64,000 bases of DNA from an uncultured Alistipes sp. GTDB taxonomy: Bacteria > Bacteroidota > Bacteroidia > Bacteroidales > Rikenellaceae. Both the position numbers and the translations under genes were made by a program. Shown here piece after piece: positions 8,835 through 18,377 of the stretch. The notes beneath the pieces were generated by a model. That model was not told the origin of the DNA, did not search any database, and saw only the letters and a list, made by a program, of their open reading frames with translations. The DNA lies in the NCBI GenBank assembly GCA_938014215.1, contig CALLRW010000040.1, positions 62,001 through 126,000 on the forward strand, in the 5' to 3' direction. Numbering within the stretch: the stretch's first letter is position 1; every line of letters begins with the position of its first letter.

Positions 8835-9161
8835 ATGTCGAAAGCTAAAAAGATTCTATGTGCGCTGTGCCTCCCGTTCCCCTACACGACTTTTGCCAAA
8901 AGCGGCAGCGTGAACTATAGCTGGGGAGCGGATGCGTTGGCCACGATGCACGACTTCGTGGTGACGATGATGCTCTATGTCCAGTATATCTGTTGCGCTA
9001 TCGCCGGAGTTTACGTCATCGTGTCCGTCTGTCAGATATACATCAAGATGAACACGGGCGAGGACGGCATCACCAAGTCGATAATGACGCTTGTAGGTGC
9101 GTGCCTGTTCCTGATCGGGGCATTCTATGTTTTCCCGGTTTTCTTCGGCTACCGCATATAA
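8835..9161 (+). CDS. TraE-like small membrane protein (DUF4134 type), first copy
   Basis: A 108-residue protein with an N-terminal signal-like helix ending near TTFAKS and two further hydrophobic helices (YVQYICCAIAGVYVIVSV and SIMTLVGACLFLIGAF). The order of signal, short polar head and two helices separated by IKMNTGEDG matches the TraE/DUF4134 proteins of Bacteroides conjugative elements, which resemble VirB2 pilins in size and topology (inference). A second, similar gene follows at 9216, so this looks like a tandem duplication. Confidence 0.75.
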   Translation: MSKAKKILCALCLPFPYTTFAKSGSVNYSWGADALATMHDFVVTMMLYVQYICCAIAGVYVIVSVCQIYIKMNTGEDGITKSIMTLVGACLFLIGAFYVFPVFFGYRI

Positions 9162-9215
9162 CCTTACTTGTATCAGGTCGCAGACAAATAAAGTATTCAC
9201 TAAAAAAGTAAACGT

Positions 9216-9593
9216 ATGTTTCAGAAAACCAAACAACTGTGCCGCAAGGCATTCGGATTCGTCAACGGAATCCCTACCAAAGTAATGATGTTCTCCTTCA
9301 TGCTGCTGTCCGGCATGGTGGCGAAAGCGCAGAACTCCGCAGGCGACTATTCCGCCGGTACGAGCGCATTATCCACTGTCGCGGAGGAGATTGCCAAGTA
9401 TGTGCCTATTATGGTGAAATTGTGCTACGCCATTGCCGGCGTTGTGGCCATCGTGGGTGCAATCTCGGTATATATCGCCATGAACAACGAGGAGCAGGAC
9501 GTCAAGAAGAAGATCATGATGGTCGTGGGAGCCTGTATCTTCCTCATTGCGGCGGCCAAGGCGTTGCCTCTGTTCTTCGGTATTGCCGCTTAA
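9216..9593 (+). CDS. traE: TraE conjugal transfer protein (DUF4134)
   Basis: 125 residues: an N-terminal basic region, a cleavable signal (FMLLSGMVAKAQ), then two helices (VKLCYAIAGVVAIVGAISVY and IMMVVGACIFLIAAAKALPL) separated by MNNEEQDVKKK. This matches TraE of CTnDOT-type elements well. The likely role is a pilin-like or inner-membrane component of the mating channel. It follows its paralogue with a 54-nt gap and precedes traF by 15 nt. Confidence 0.85.
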   Translation: MFQKTKQLCRKAFGFVNGIPTKVMMFSFMLLSGMVAKAQNSAGDYSAGTSALSTVAEEIAKYVPIMVKLCYAIAGVVAIVGAISVYIAMNNEEQDVKKKIMMVVGACIFLIAAAKALPLFFGIAA

Positions 9594-9608
9594 ACATCAA
9601 GGATAAGT

Positions 9609-9905
9609 ATGAAAGGCAAGGACGAACGCTATCCGGACTACCCGCTGTTCAAGGGACTGCAACGGCCTCTTGAGTTTTTGGGCATCCAAGGCCGGTATAT
9701 ATATTGGGCGGCGGTGACGACGTGCGGAGCCATTGTCGGCTTTGTCGCCGCCTACTGCCTGCTCGGTTTCATTGCCGGGCTTGTCGTGCTGGCAGCCGTC
9801 GTATCGGCCGGTATCGTGCTCATCCTCCTCAAACAGCGGAAAGGACTGCATAGCAAGAAGGTCGTTCCGGGTGTGTATGTGTATGCCCACTCGCGCAAGA
9901 TCTGA
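9609..9905 (+). CDS. traF: TraF conjugal transfer protein (DUF4133, VirB3-like)
   Basis: A 98-residue protein with the usual TraF layout: a short polar N terminus with PLFKGLQRPLEFLGIQGRY, two closely spaced membrane helices (residues about 32-78) and a basic tail (LKQRKGLHSKK). It sits between traE and the VirB4-type ATPase gene, the same order as VirB2-VirB3-VirB4. The 111-nt gap that follows contains a GC-rich inverted repeat (GGGCGGGTT...AACCTGCCC, about 9957-9992) of unknown role. Confidence 0.85.
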   Translation: MKGKDERYPDYPLFKGLQRPLEFLGIQGRYIYWAAVTTCGAIVGFVAAYCLLGFIAGLVVLAAVVSAGIVLILLKQRKGLHSKKVVPGVYVYAHSRKI

Positions 9906-10016
9906 CGAAAGAAAAACCATCACGGCAATGTGCATGGCTTTATTGATTGTTGAACGCGGGCGGGTTTGTCTTGAAGCAAGGCGAACCTGCCCCTATTTAA
10001 TTACACGTATATCGAA

Positions 10017-12725
10017 ATGACCCTATACATCATTTTATGTTTTGTCGCTTTGTGCGCGGGTATGGCCTTGTCGGTCTATGCGTTCGGTACGGGCGGCAAG
10101 CGCAAGCGAATCTTTCAGGACATCTATTTCTCGGCGGAGGAAACGGACGGTGTGGGTGTGCTGTACACCAAGACCGGCGAATATTCCGCCGTACTTAAGA
10201 TAGAGAATCCGGTACAGAAATATTCGGCGGACATTGACAGTTACTACGACTTCACACACTTGTTCACCGCCCTTGCGCAGACGTTGGGCGAAGGGTACGC
10301 CATCCACAAGCAGGACATCTTCGTCAGGAAACAGTTTGCGAGCGAACCGACTGACGGTCAGGAGTTCCTGTCTTCATCCTATTTTCGTTATTTCAAGGGA
10401 CGTCCTTACACGGACAGCCTTTGCTACCTGACCATCACGCAAGAGGCGAAGAAAAGCCGTCTGTTCTCGTTCGATAGCAAAAAGTGGCGCGACTTCCTTG
10501 TGAAAATCCGTAAAGTACACGACCAGTTACGTGACGGCGGCGTACAGGCCAGATTCCTGAACAAAGCCGAAGCGAGCGAGTACGTCGATCGTTACTTCGC
10601 CATGAACTTCAAAGACCGCACCGTGTCGATGACGAACTTCAAGGCGGACGATGAAACCGTGTCGATGGGCGACAAACGCTGCAAGGTGTACAGCCTTGTG
10701 GACGTGGACTGTGCCGCACTGCCCTCACAGATACGTCCGTACACGAATATCGAGGTCAACAACACGGAAATGCCCGTCGATTTGGTGTCGGTGGTGGACA
10801 GCATCCCGAACGCCGAGACGGTGGTCTATAACCAAATCATCTTCCTGCCCAACCAGAAGCGTGAGCTGTCGCTGCTCGACAAAAAGAAGAACCGCCACGC
10901 GAGCATTCCCAATCCGAACAACCAGATGGCGGTCGAGGACATCAAGCGTGTGCAGGAAGTCATCGCCCGTGAGAGCAAGCAACTGGTATATACACACTTC
11001 AACATGGTGGTGGCCGTGTCTGCCGGTGCAGACCTGCAAAAGTGTACGAACCACTTGGAAAACGCTTTCGGGCGTATGGGTATCCATATCAGCAAGCGGG
11101 CATACAACCAACTGGAACTGTTCGTCGGTTCGTTTCCGGGCAACTGCTACACGCTCAATGAGGAATACGACCGTTTCCTGACCCTTTCCGATGCGGCGAT
11201 GTGCCTGATGTACAAGGAGCGTGTGCTGCACAGCGAGGAAACGCCGCTGAAGATTTACTACACCGACCGTCAGGGCGTGCCGGTGGCTATCGACATCACG
11301 GGAAAAGAGGGAAAGAATAAACTGACTGATAATTCCAATTTTTTCTGTTTGGGGCCTTCGGGCAGCGGCAAGAGTTTTCATATGAACTCGGTCGTGCGCC
11401 AGCTCCATGAGCAGGGAACGGATGTGGTGATGGTCGATACGGGGAACTCATACGAGGGACTGTGCGAGTATCTGGGCGGCAAGTATATCTCCTATACCGA
11501 GGAACGGCCTATTACGATGAATCCGTTTCGCATCAACCGGGAGGAATACAATATCGAGAAGATAGACTTCCTCAAGAACCTTATCCTGATGATTTGGAAA
11601 GGGTCGGACAGCCAGATTCCCGAAATCGAGTTCCGCATTGTCGAGCAGATAATCATAGACTACTATGATGCCTATTTCAACGGATTTACAAGATACACCG
11701 ACGAGCAACGGGAGGTACTGCTGAAAAACCTGTTTGCGGCGGCCAGCCGAAAGAACCCAAACAAACCACCCAGAGAGGTGGATGAGATGGTGCGCAAACA
11801 GATAGAGGTGCTTGAGGCACGGCGGGCGGCTCTCAAAGTGTCGGAACTGAACTTCAACTCATTCTTTGACTACTCATTCGACCGTCTGGAGCAGATCTGC
11901 ACCGAAAATGACATCACGACAATCAGCTACTCGACCTATTCGACCATGCTGCAGCCGTTCTACAAGGGAGGCGCATATGAGAAGATTCTCAATGAGAATG
12001 TGGATTCGGCACTGTTTGACGAGACATTCATCGTCTTTGAAGTGGATGCAATCAAGGAAAACAAGAAACTGTTTCCCATTGTCACACTGATTATCATGGA
12101 CGTGTTCCTGCAGAAAATGCGCATCAAGAAGACCCGTAAAGTCCTTGTCATCGAAGAGGCGTGGAAGGCCATTGCCAGCCCGCTCATGGCGGAATACATC
12201 AAGTTCATGTACAAGACCGCCCGTAAGTTTTGGGCTTCTGTCGGCGTGGTGACGCAGGAGATACAGGACATCATCGGCAGCGAAATCGTGAAGGAGGCCA
12301 TCATCAACAACTCGGACGTGGTGATGCTGCTTGACCAGAGCAAGTTCAAGGAACGCTTTGACGAAATCCGAAAGATTCTTGGTCTGACCGAGGTGGATTG
12401 CAAGAAGATATTTACCATCAACCGCTTGGAGAACAAGGATGGGCGCAGCTTCTTCCGCGAAGTGTTTATCCGTCGGGGGACGACCAGCGGCGTGTACGGC
12501 GTGGAAGAGCCGCACGAGTGCTACATGACCTACACGACCGAACGGGCGGAAAAGGAGGCACTGAAGCTTTACAAGAAGGAACTTCGGTGCAGCCATCAGG
12601 AAGCTATCGAGGCATATTGCCGGGACTGGGATGCCAGCGGTATCGGGAAGGCCCTGCCTTTTGCACAAAAAGTAAACGAGACGGGGCGTGTGCTCAACCT
12701 CCGTCCCGTGCATGAATCCAAATAA
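10017..12725 (+). CDS. traG: TraG, VirB4-type conjugation ATPase
   Basis: A 902-residue transfer ATPase. An N-terminal membrane helix (YIILCFVALCAGMALSVYAF) is followed by the TraG N-terminal domain. The motor domain has Walker A LGPSGSGKSF (about residue 445) and Walker B KVLVIEEAWKAI (about residue 709), plus the VVTQEIQDI segment typical of VirB4 proteins. It energises assembly of the type IV channel at the inner membrane. Length matches TraG of Bacteroides elements. The next gene begins 12 nt downstream. Confidence 0.95.
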   Translation: MTLYIILCFVALCAGMALSVYAFGTGGKRKRIFQDIYFSAEETDGVGVLYTKTGEYSAVLKIENPVQKYSADIDSYYDFTHLFTALAQTLGEGYAIHKQDIFVRKQFASEPTDGQEFLSSSYFRYFKGRPYTDSLCYLTITQEAKKSRLFSFDSKKWRDFLVKIRKVHDQLRDGGVQARFLNKAEASEYVDRYFAMNFKDRTVSMTNFKADDETVSMGDKRCKVYSLVDVDCAALPSQIRPYTNIEVNNTEMPVDLVSVVDSIPNAETVVYNQIIFLPNQKRELSLLDKKKNRHASIPNPNNQMAVEDIKRVQEVIARESKQLVYTHFNMVVAVSAGADLQKCTNHLENAFGRMGIHISKRAYNQLELFVGSFPGNCYTLNEEYDRFLTLSDAAMCLMYKERVLHSEETPLKIYYTDRQGVPVAIDITGKEGKNKLTDNSNFFCLGPSGSGKSFHMNSVVRQLHEQGTDVVMVDTGNSYEGLCEYLGGKYISYTEERPITMNPFRINREEYNIEKIDFLKNLILMIWKGSDSQIPEIEFRIVEQIIIDYYDAYFNGFTRYTDEQREVLLKNLFAAASRKNPNKPPREVDEMVRKQIEVLEARRAALKVSELNFNSFFDYSFDRLEQICTENDITTISYSTYSTMLQPFYKGGAYEKILNENVDSALFDETFIVFEVDAIKENKKLFPIVTLIIMDVFLQKMRIKKTRKVLVIEEAWKAIASPLMAEYIKFMYKTARKFWASVGVVTQEIQDIIGSEIVKEAIINNSDVVMLLDQSKFKERFDEIRKILGLTEVDCKKIFTINRLENKDGRSFFREVFIRRGTTSGVYGVEEPHECYMTYTTERAEKEALKLYKKELRCSHQEAIEAYCRDWDASGIGKALPFAQKVNETGRVLNLRPVHESK

Positions 12726-12736
12726 ACATTGCAGCC

Positions 12737-15283
12737 ATGAAACGACTACTCCTTATCCTGACCATCGCCTCGGTCACACTCTGCCAGACGGTTCACGCCC
12801 AGTATTACAGCGTGAACTACGACACCCGTACCGTTGCGGCGATGGTGGCTGCCTTCGGTACGGAAGCGGTCGCCGAAGGGTACTACCGGGAGCAGGTCGA
12901 TGACGTCCTCAAGCACTACACGGCAGCGGAGGTCGCTACCGCCGGGATATTCGCGGCCAAGTTCTTGGAGCATAAAGCCCTGAGCGACCTCGGCATCTGG
13001 AACAGCCGTACGGAAAACTACTACTACCGGCGCATCTACCGGATGGTGGCGGAGAAAATCATGCCCAAGATATGGGTGGTGGCGAAGCAGATGCTCCATT
13101 CGCCGCAAACGGCTATCTATTGGGGCAGTTACCTGATGAAAGTCTGCGATGATACCAAAAGTCTGTGTATGCAGTTCGAGAGCGTGGTGACCAACAGCAC
13201 GCTGACCTTTTCGGACATCGCCTTTCTCGAAATCAATCCGGAAATTGCCCCCTTGCTGAAACTCTCCGAAACGGGAAACATCGACTGGCAGCGGATGATG
13301 GACAACTTCGCCCGCATACCGGGCAACTTCACCCACGAGAACCTGAAAAGCGACCTCGACAACCTTTATAACACGGGGGTCGGCCTTGCAACGGCAGGCA
13401 TTGCCAATCTTGGTGACGCCCTGTTGCAAAGCAGCTCGTTCCATGACCTGCTGGGTGGAAAGGTTGAAGAAATCGGCAACCTGTATGAACACTACGGGAG
13501 TCTATTCGAGCAGGCGGAACATGACATCAGCGGCTTGCTGATTGACATGGTGGGTGGTCCGGACAACGTGGCCGGTCTGTTCAACTTCAGCAACTACAAC
13601 CTCACGGCATGGATGACCGACTACCTGGACGAAGCGATGGGGAACTATTACACGCAGCGGTGGTACATTGCCCGGCGTGACCAAGGGAGCGTATCGCTGT
13701 GCGACTACTATCCTCCGACGGACGACAACAGCATCCTGAACGGGGGCGCATGGGTGCGGTTCAACACGAGCGACCCGAATTTCTATCCTGATGCCTCGCA
13801 ACGGGAACAGGTACTTGCCAACTCGGAAGGATATGCCGGTTGGTCAAGAAACCGCGTGCAGCAGTTGAACAACCAGAACGACGGGTTCAGCTACAGCATC
13901 AACTATTGGATGAGTGCCTATATCATCAGCAAGAAAAACAAGCAGACCAAAAAGGCATACGCATACGAAATCCATGTGAGCAAAAACTGGAACAAAGAAG
14001 AGGTCGTCTATGAGGAAGTCTTCGATTCCTACTCGATGGACTTGAACACGTTTCGGGCGCAACTGAATGTCCGGCTTGCGGAGTTCAACGAGAACGAGGA
14101 CGGCTACACCTATTATATATCTTCCGGTGCGCGGAACTATTACCAAGCAACGGACGCAGCCAAATTGAAGGGATGCGAGAGCGTGACCATCAGCGTGACC
14201 TGTTCCGACGGGGTTACGCTCGGACAAGGCTCGACACAGTACAAGTGCCGCAAGTGCGGCAGCTCGTTGAATGCCCACACCAAGGAGTGCGCCATGCAGA
14301 CCTCGGTGACGGAAAACGACCTCGACCTTTCGGAACTGGACGCGCTATTGAACGAGGCGAACAGCCAAGCGGCCAATATTGAAGCGCAAATCGGGGCATT
14401 GGAAAACGAGAACGCTGTCCTGCTGAAGAAAATCAGTACGGCGAGCATTGAGGATGCGGCGAATTACCGGCAGCAGTACAACGCGAACAAGACACGGATA
14501 GACCGTCTGAAAGGAGAACTCGCGGAATGGAAGAAGAAACAGTCCGACTATGCCCAAGCAAAGTCGGATGCCGCAGACGACAACAGCGTGGCGACGGATG
14601 ACTATTACCGCATCCCTGCCATCATGCAGGACTGCAAGGCGGCATACGGTCTTACTTGGCAGGACGGCGGAGCATGGAACGGCTACTCGTATGTACGCAA
14701 GGCGACCATGCCGAATATCAACGGTATCATCACATTCAGGGCTACGGTCTCCATTGCCCGCAAGCCGAAATATTTTCTCGGCATAAAAATACACCGTACC
14801 ATTATCCAAATCAAGTGGGAACTCACTTCGGAATATACGGACACACACGTCGCTGACGTGCTGACCCTTGATCCGGGACTTTCGGATGCGGAAAAGGCTA
14901 AACTGGTAAACGACCGGATAGCCGAAATCGCCCGTGAACATCCGTCCTGTAAAATCACGACGGAATACGCCCGCAGCGCACCGACGGAAGAAACGCCATC
15001 AGGCGACGTGTACCATCTGCTGTGGTCAAGCGACCGCCTTGAGATAGCGCGAGAGGTGGACAGCAGAATCACCAAGATATATGCCGACTTGGTATCGCTG
15101 GAAAAGATGATGCACTACAAGCGGAGCATCCTTGACGTGATGAAGGATGTGCAGCCCGGACTGGACACGGACGAAGGCCGTAGGCTGACACTCGTGGAGG
15201 AATGCCATGACCGCTGGGTGGAGAATGCACGGACGCTTCGGAGCGGCAACAGCAGGAATAGCAGAAAGGAGGTACGGCCATGA
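12737..15283 (+). CDS. Large secreted transfer-operon protein with a zinc-ribbon-like motif
   Basis: 848 residues with a clear signal peptide (MKRLLLILTIASVTLCQTVHAQ) and no later membrane helix, so probably periplasmic or exported. The N-terminal 330 residues are helical and aromatic-rich. Cys504 and Cys507 (CRKCGSS) with Cys518 nearby could bind zinc or form disulphides. A long coiled coil spans about 535-620. The tail (EECHDRWVENARTL) resembles the C termini of four other secreted proteins in this element. No named family is recognised, and CTnDOT has no counterpart I know. It overlaps the next gene by 4 nt (ATGA), implying coupled translation. A structural role in the channel or surface apparatus is inference. 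Confidence 0.8.
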   Translation: MKRLLLILTIASVTLCQTVHAQYYSVNYDTRTVAAMVAAFGTEAVAEGYYREQVDDVLKHYTAAEVATAGIFAAKFLEHKALSDLGIWNSRTENYYYRRIYRMVAEKIMPKIWVVAKQMLHSPQTAIYWGSYLMKVCDDTKSLCMQFESVVTNSTLTFSDIAFLEINPEIAPLLKLSETGNIDWQRMMDNFARIPGNFTHENLKSDLDNLYNTGVGLATAGIANLGDALLQSSSFHDLLGGKVEEIGNLYEHYGSLFEQAEHDISGLLIDMVGGPDNVAGLFNFSNYNLTAWMTDYLDEAMGNYYTQRWYIARRDQGSVSLCDYYPPTDDNSILNGGAWVRFNTSDPNFYPDASQREQVLANSEGYAGWSRNRVQQLNNQNDGFSYSINYWMSAYIISKKNKQTKKAYAYEIHVSKNWNKEEVVYEEVFDSYSMDLNTFRAQLNVRLAEFNENEDGYTYYISSGARNYYQATDAAKLKGCESVTISVTCSDGVTLGQGSTQYKCRKCGSSLNAHTKECAMQTSVTENDLDLSELDALLNEANSQAANIEAQIGALENENAVLLKKISTASIEDAANYRQQYNANKTRIDRLKGELAEWKKKQSDYAQAKSDAADDNSVATDDYYRIPAIMQDCKAAYGLTWQDGGAWNGYSYVRKATMPNINGIITFRATVSIARKPKYFLGIKIHRTIIQIKWELTSEYTDTHVADVLTLDPGLSDAEKAKLVNDRIAEIAREHPSCKITTEYARSAPTEETPSGDVYHLLWSSDRLEIAREVDSRITKIYADLVSLEKMMHYKRSILDVMKDVQPGLDTDEGRRLTLVEECHDRWVENARTLRSGNSRNSRKEVRP

Positions 15284-16005
15284 AACGTACCATACAGATT
15301 GCCGTCGTGCTGTTCGCCCTGCTGCCCGGTATCGCCAAGGCGCAGTGGACTTTCGATATAGTCTCCGTCGAAGCCTACATCAACGACCACAAGAAGCAGC
15401 GCAGCCTGCTGTTGGCTCGTAGCACCTTGGAGTACAGCAACAAGCTGTTGCACGAGTACAGCTGTAAAGAAATTGGGGACTATAAAGAGTTGAATATTGA
15501 CCTTGACAAATACACCCGTGCGTTCGATGCCATCGACGTCATGTACCAGTCGTTGCGCACGGTGTTGAACGTCAAGAATACCTATACATCGGTCAGCGAC
15601 CGTATCGGCGACTATAAATCGTTGTTGGAGGATTTCAATGCGAAGATCTTGAAACGTGGACGCATCGAATCCGCAGATACCCTGATTATCTCCATCAATG
15701 CGAGGGGGCTGAGGGCGATTGCCCGTGAGGGGGAACAGCTCTACAAGTCCGTGAGCGACCTCGTGCTGTATGCCACCGGAGCGGCAGCCTGCTCGACCTC
15801 CGACCTGCTGATGGTGTTGGAGGCCATCAACCGCTCATTGGACAACATCGAGCGGCATCTGAACCGGGCCTATTTCGAGACATGGCGGTACATTCAAGTG
15901 CGCATCGGCTATTGGAAAGCAAAGGTATATCGCTCCCGCACCATGCGGGAGATTCTCGATGACGCCTTCGGGCGTTGGCGCGGAGCCGGAAGACTGGATT
16001 ATTAA
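15280..16005 (+). CDS. Secreted helical transfer-operon protein
   Basis: 241 residues: signal peptide MKRTIQIAVVLFALLPGIAKA, then an all-helical body (SLLLARSTLEYSNKLLHEY, ALDNIERHLNRAYFE type segments) ending in REILDDAFGRWRGAGRL. Start at 15280 overlaps the upstream stop by 4 nt. The architecture resembles VirB5-type periplasmic helical proteins, but no family assignment is possible by eye. It shares an A..RW C-terminal tail with the genes at 12737, 16024, 42070 and 42770. Confidence 0.75.
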   Translation: MKRTIQIAVVLFALLPGIAKAQWTFDIVSVEAYINDHKKQRSLLLARSTLEYSNKLLHEYSCKEIGDYKELNIDLDKYTRAFDAIDVMYQSLRTVLNVKNTYTSVSDRIGDYKSLLEDFNAKILKRGRIESADTLIISINARGLRAIAREGEQLYKSVSDLVLYATGAAACSTSDLLMVLEAINRSLDNIERHLNRAYFETWRYIQVRIGYWKAKVYRSRTMREILDDAFGRWRGAGRLDY

Positions 16006-16023
16006 CGACAAAAAGAGAAGAAT

Positions 16024-16791
16024 ATGAACAGAAAACTATTACTCATGGCAGTGGCGGTCACCGTAACGACAGCCGTACACGCACAGTATGTAACGTACAA
16101 CCATGATTCGCCGAAGCAGAATCAGGTAACGGTCATGGAAACCGGTACGGGCGCACTCTCGCCCGACCTCTATTATTCCGTGCTGCACAACAAATACAAG
16201 AAGTCGGCGGCGGCCAAAAACAAGCTCTCGTTCCGCACACTTGCCGGTATCAATCTCTACAACCAGGTGGACGAAGCGGAAGCCATTGATTCGGCTTTGG
16301 TCAAGCGGGCGAAGGTCGAGGCGTTGAACGTTGCCGACCGGCAGGCGGACATCGCGTGGCTTGCCGAGGGCGATAAGGTCAGCAGACAGATGGACCGGTT
16401 CCGGCGCAACATCGACCGTATTCTCCTGTCCGGCGGTACTCCGGCCGACAAGGAACGGTGGACGGAATACTACCACGTCTATCAGTGCGCCATCAACGCC
16501 ACGAAAGACGCCTATATGCCAAACGCCCAGCGAAAGAAGGAGTATCTGCGCATCTACGAGGATGTGGCACGGCAGAACGAGATTTTAGTGAGCTACCTCG
16601 CCAAGCGTCAGAACGCAACGGCAACAAGCACACTGCTGAACGCAACGGACAACCGTACCCTGCATAAGGGCGGCATTGTCCGCAATGCCATGAGCCGGTG
16701 GCAGGAATCACGCCTTGCGGTGCGTGGCTCGCAATCGGGCGGCAACGGAAACGGCGAAGATGACAACGAGAGTGTAAACAGAGGGAAATAA
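16024..16791 (+). CDS. Secreted helical transfer-operon protein
   Basis: 255 residues with signal peptide MNRKLLLMAVAVTVTTAVHA and a helical body without membrane segments. A conserved-looking C-terminal helix (GGIVRNAMSRWQESRL) is followed by a Gly/Asn/Glu-rich disordered tail. It lies between the 241-residue secreted protein and traJ (12-nt gap), in the slot where other Bacteroides elements carry TraI. I cannot confirm homology to TraI. Likely periplasmic channel component (inference). Confidence 0.75.
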   Translation: MNRKLLLMAVAVTVTTAVHAQYVTYNHDSPKQNQVTVMETGTGALSPDLYYSVLHNKYKKSAAAKNKLSFRTLAGINLYNQVDEAEAIDSALVKRAKVEALNVADRQADIAWLAEGDKVSRQMDRFRRNIDRILLSGGTPADKERWTEYYHVYQCAINATKDAYMPNAQRKKEYLRIYEDVARQNEILVSYLAKRQNATATSTLLNATDNRTLHKGGIVRNAMSRWQESRLAVRGSQSGGNGNGEDDNESVNRGK

Positions 16792-16803
16792 AAAGACAGG
16801 GCT

Positions 16804-17937
16804 ATGGCAAACGGAGATATACTTTCGGATTTCGGCATCAACCTGTTGGAGGAGGAAATAGATGATGTCATCTTTCAGACCAACGAGTTTCTGACGGACG
16901 CGACTTTTACCGGTGCGCAGGGTCCTTTTTGGTGGATATTGCAGATGTGCATGGCACTCGCGGCACTGTTCTCCATCGTCATGGCGGCAGGTATCGCCTA
17001 CAAGATGATGGTAAAGCACGAGCCGTTGGACGTTATGAAGCTGTTTAGGCCGCTTGCCGTGTCGATTATCATCTGCTGGTGGTATCCGCCTGCGGACACG
17101 GGTATGGCGGGGAGCCGGAACAACTGGTGTTTTCTGGACTTTCTGTCCTACATCCCGAATTGCATCGGGTCGTACACCCATGACCTGTACGAAGCTGAAG
17201 CTTCACAGATATCGGACAGGTTCGAGGAAGTTCAACAGCTCATCCATGTGCGTGACACGATGTACACGAACCTGCAGGCGCAGGCGGATGTCGCCCACAC
17301 GGGCACATCCGATCCCAACCTGATAGAGGCGACAATGGAGCAGACCGGCGTGGACGAAGTGACGAGCATGGAAAAGGATGCGGCGAAGTTGTGGTTCACG
17401 TCTTTGACGGCAGGAGTCATCGTGGGGATAGACAAAATCATCATGTTGATTGCTCTCGTGGTGTTCCGAATCGGTTGGTGGGCAACGATTTACTGCCAAC
17501 AAATCCTGTTGGGAATGCTGACGATTTTCGGACCGATACAGTGGGCGTTCAGCATCCTGCCGAAATGGGAAGGTGCTTGGGCGAAGTGGCTGACACGCTA
17601 TCTGACGGTGCATTTCTACGGGGCGATGCTCTACTTCGTGGGCTTCTATGTGCTGCTGCTCTTTGACATTGTATTGTGCATCCAAATCGAGAACCTGACG
17701 GCGATAACCGCCAGCGAGCAGACGATGGCTGCCTACCTGCAAAACTCGTTCTTCTCGGCAGGCTACCTGATGGCGGCTTCGATTGTAGCCCTCAAGTGCC
17801 TGAACCTTGTTCCGGACTTGGCGGCATGGATGATACCGGAGGGCGACACGGCATTCTCTACCCGAAACTTCGGCGAGGGCGTGGCACAGCAGGCGAAGAT
17901 GACGGCAACCGGAGGGTTGGGCGGCATCATGAGATAA
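16804..17937 (+). CDS. traJ: TraJ, polytopic inner-membrane channel protein (VirB6-like)
   Basis: 377 residues with about seven hydrophobic stretches, for example FWWILQMCMALAALFSIVMA, IIMLIALVVFRIGWWATIY and MLYFVGFYVLLLFDIVLCI. The motif GPIQWAFSILPKWEGAWAKW is characteristic of TraJ of Bacteroides conjugative transposons. A soluble loop rich in Glu/Gln (residues about 120-180) lies between the first and second membrane clusters. Position before traK fits the conserved gene order. Confidence 0.92.
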   Translation: MANGDILSDFGINLLEEEIDDVIFQTNEFLTDATFTGAQGPFWWILQMCMALAALFSIVMAAGIAYKMMVKHEPLDVMKLFRPLAVSIIICWWYPPADTGMAGSRNNWCFLDFLSYIPNCIGSYTHDLYEAEASQISDRFEEVQQLIHVRDTMYTNLQAQADVAHTGTSDPNLIEATMEQTGVDEVTSMEKDAAKLWFTSLTAGVIVGIDKIIMLIALVVFRIGWWATIYCQQILLGMLTIFGPIQWAFSILPKWEGAWAKWLTRYLTVHFYGAMLYFVGFYVLLLFDIVLCIQIENLTAITASEQTMAAYLQNSFFSAGYLMAASIVALKCLNLVPDLAAWMIPEGDTAFSTRNFGEGVAQQAKMTATGGLGGIMR

Positions 17938-17978
17938 TCCGCAAAAGATAATATAAACCCAATAAAAATCATAACAAC

Positions 17979-18374
17979 ATGAAATTGCAAGAGAAAATCA
18001 AAAGTTGGTGCAAGGATGAGAAATTCATGTCCTTTGCACAGGAACGAGCGAGAAAAGAGGTTTGCGAGGTGACGGAAAACCACCGCATCGACCCGCAGTA
18101 TGAAGAACTGGACGAAGCCTTCGAGTACGACGACCGGTACATCGCCCCCTTGGTGACGTACCTGACGTACAAGCTGCGTCTTGCCCTGCTGCAGCGGAAC
18201 GCAGGTAAGCGCAAAAGAGGAATCTGGTGGGTGCTTGTCCACGTGGAGATGCAGGGCTATTACGTGGAGATATTCTCGGCGGAGTTCGAGAATCTTTTGA
18301 CGGAACTTCGGGATGCGGTCATACCCATGCTGCACACGGAATATGTACAGATGTTGAACGGTAAAAGGGAATAA
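17979..18374 (+). CDS. Small cytoplasmic protein between traJ and traK
   Basis: 131 residues, no signal and no membrane helix, mostly charged (CKDEKFMSFAQERARKEV, DPQYEELDEAFEYDD). A hydrophobic beta-like segment (GIWWVLVHVEMQGYYVEIF) is followed by a helix. Family unknown. It is cotranscribed between traJ and traK, with a 3-nt gap to traK, which supports a transfer role. This gene is absent from the CTnDOT order I know. Confidence 0.7.
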   Translation: MKLQEKIKSWCKDEKFMSFAQERARKEVCEVTENHRIDPQYEELDEAFEYDDRYIAPLVTYLTYKLRLALLQRNAGKRKRGIWWVLVHVEMQGYYVEIFSAEFENLLTELRDAVIPMLHTEYVQMLNGKRE

Positions 18375-18377
18375 CCG

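Noticed and set aside
9957..9992. GC-rich inverted repeat before traG as a terminator
   Set aside because: No T tract follows it, and the downstream gene is an essential part of the same operon.
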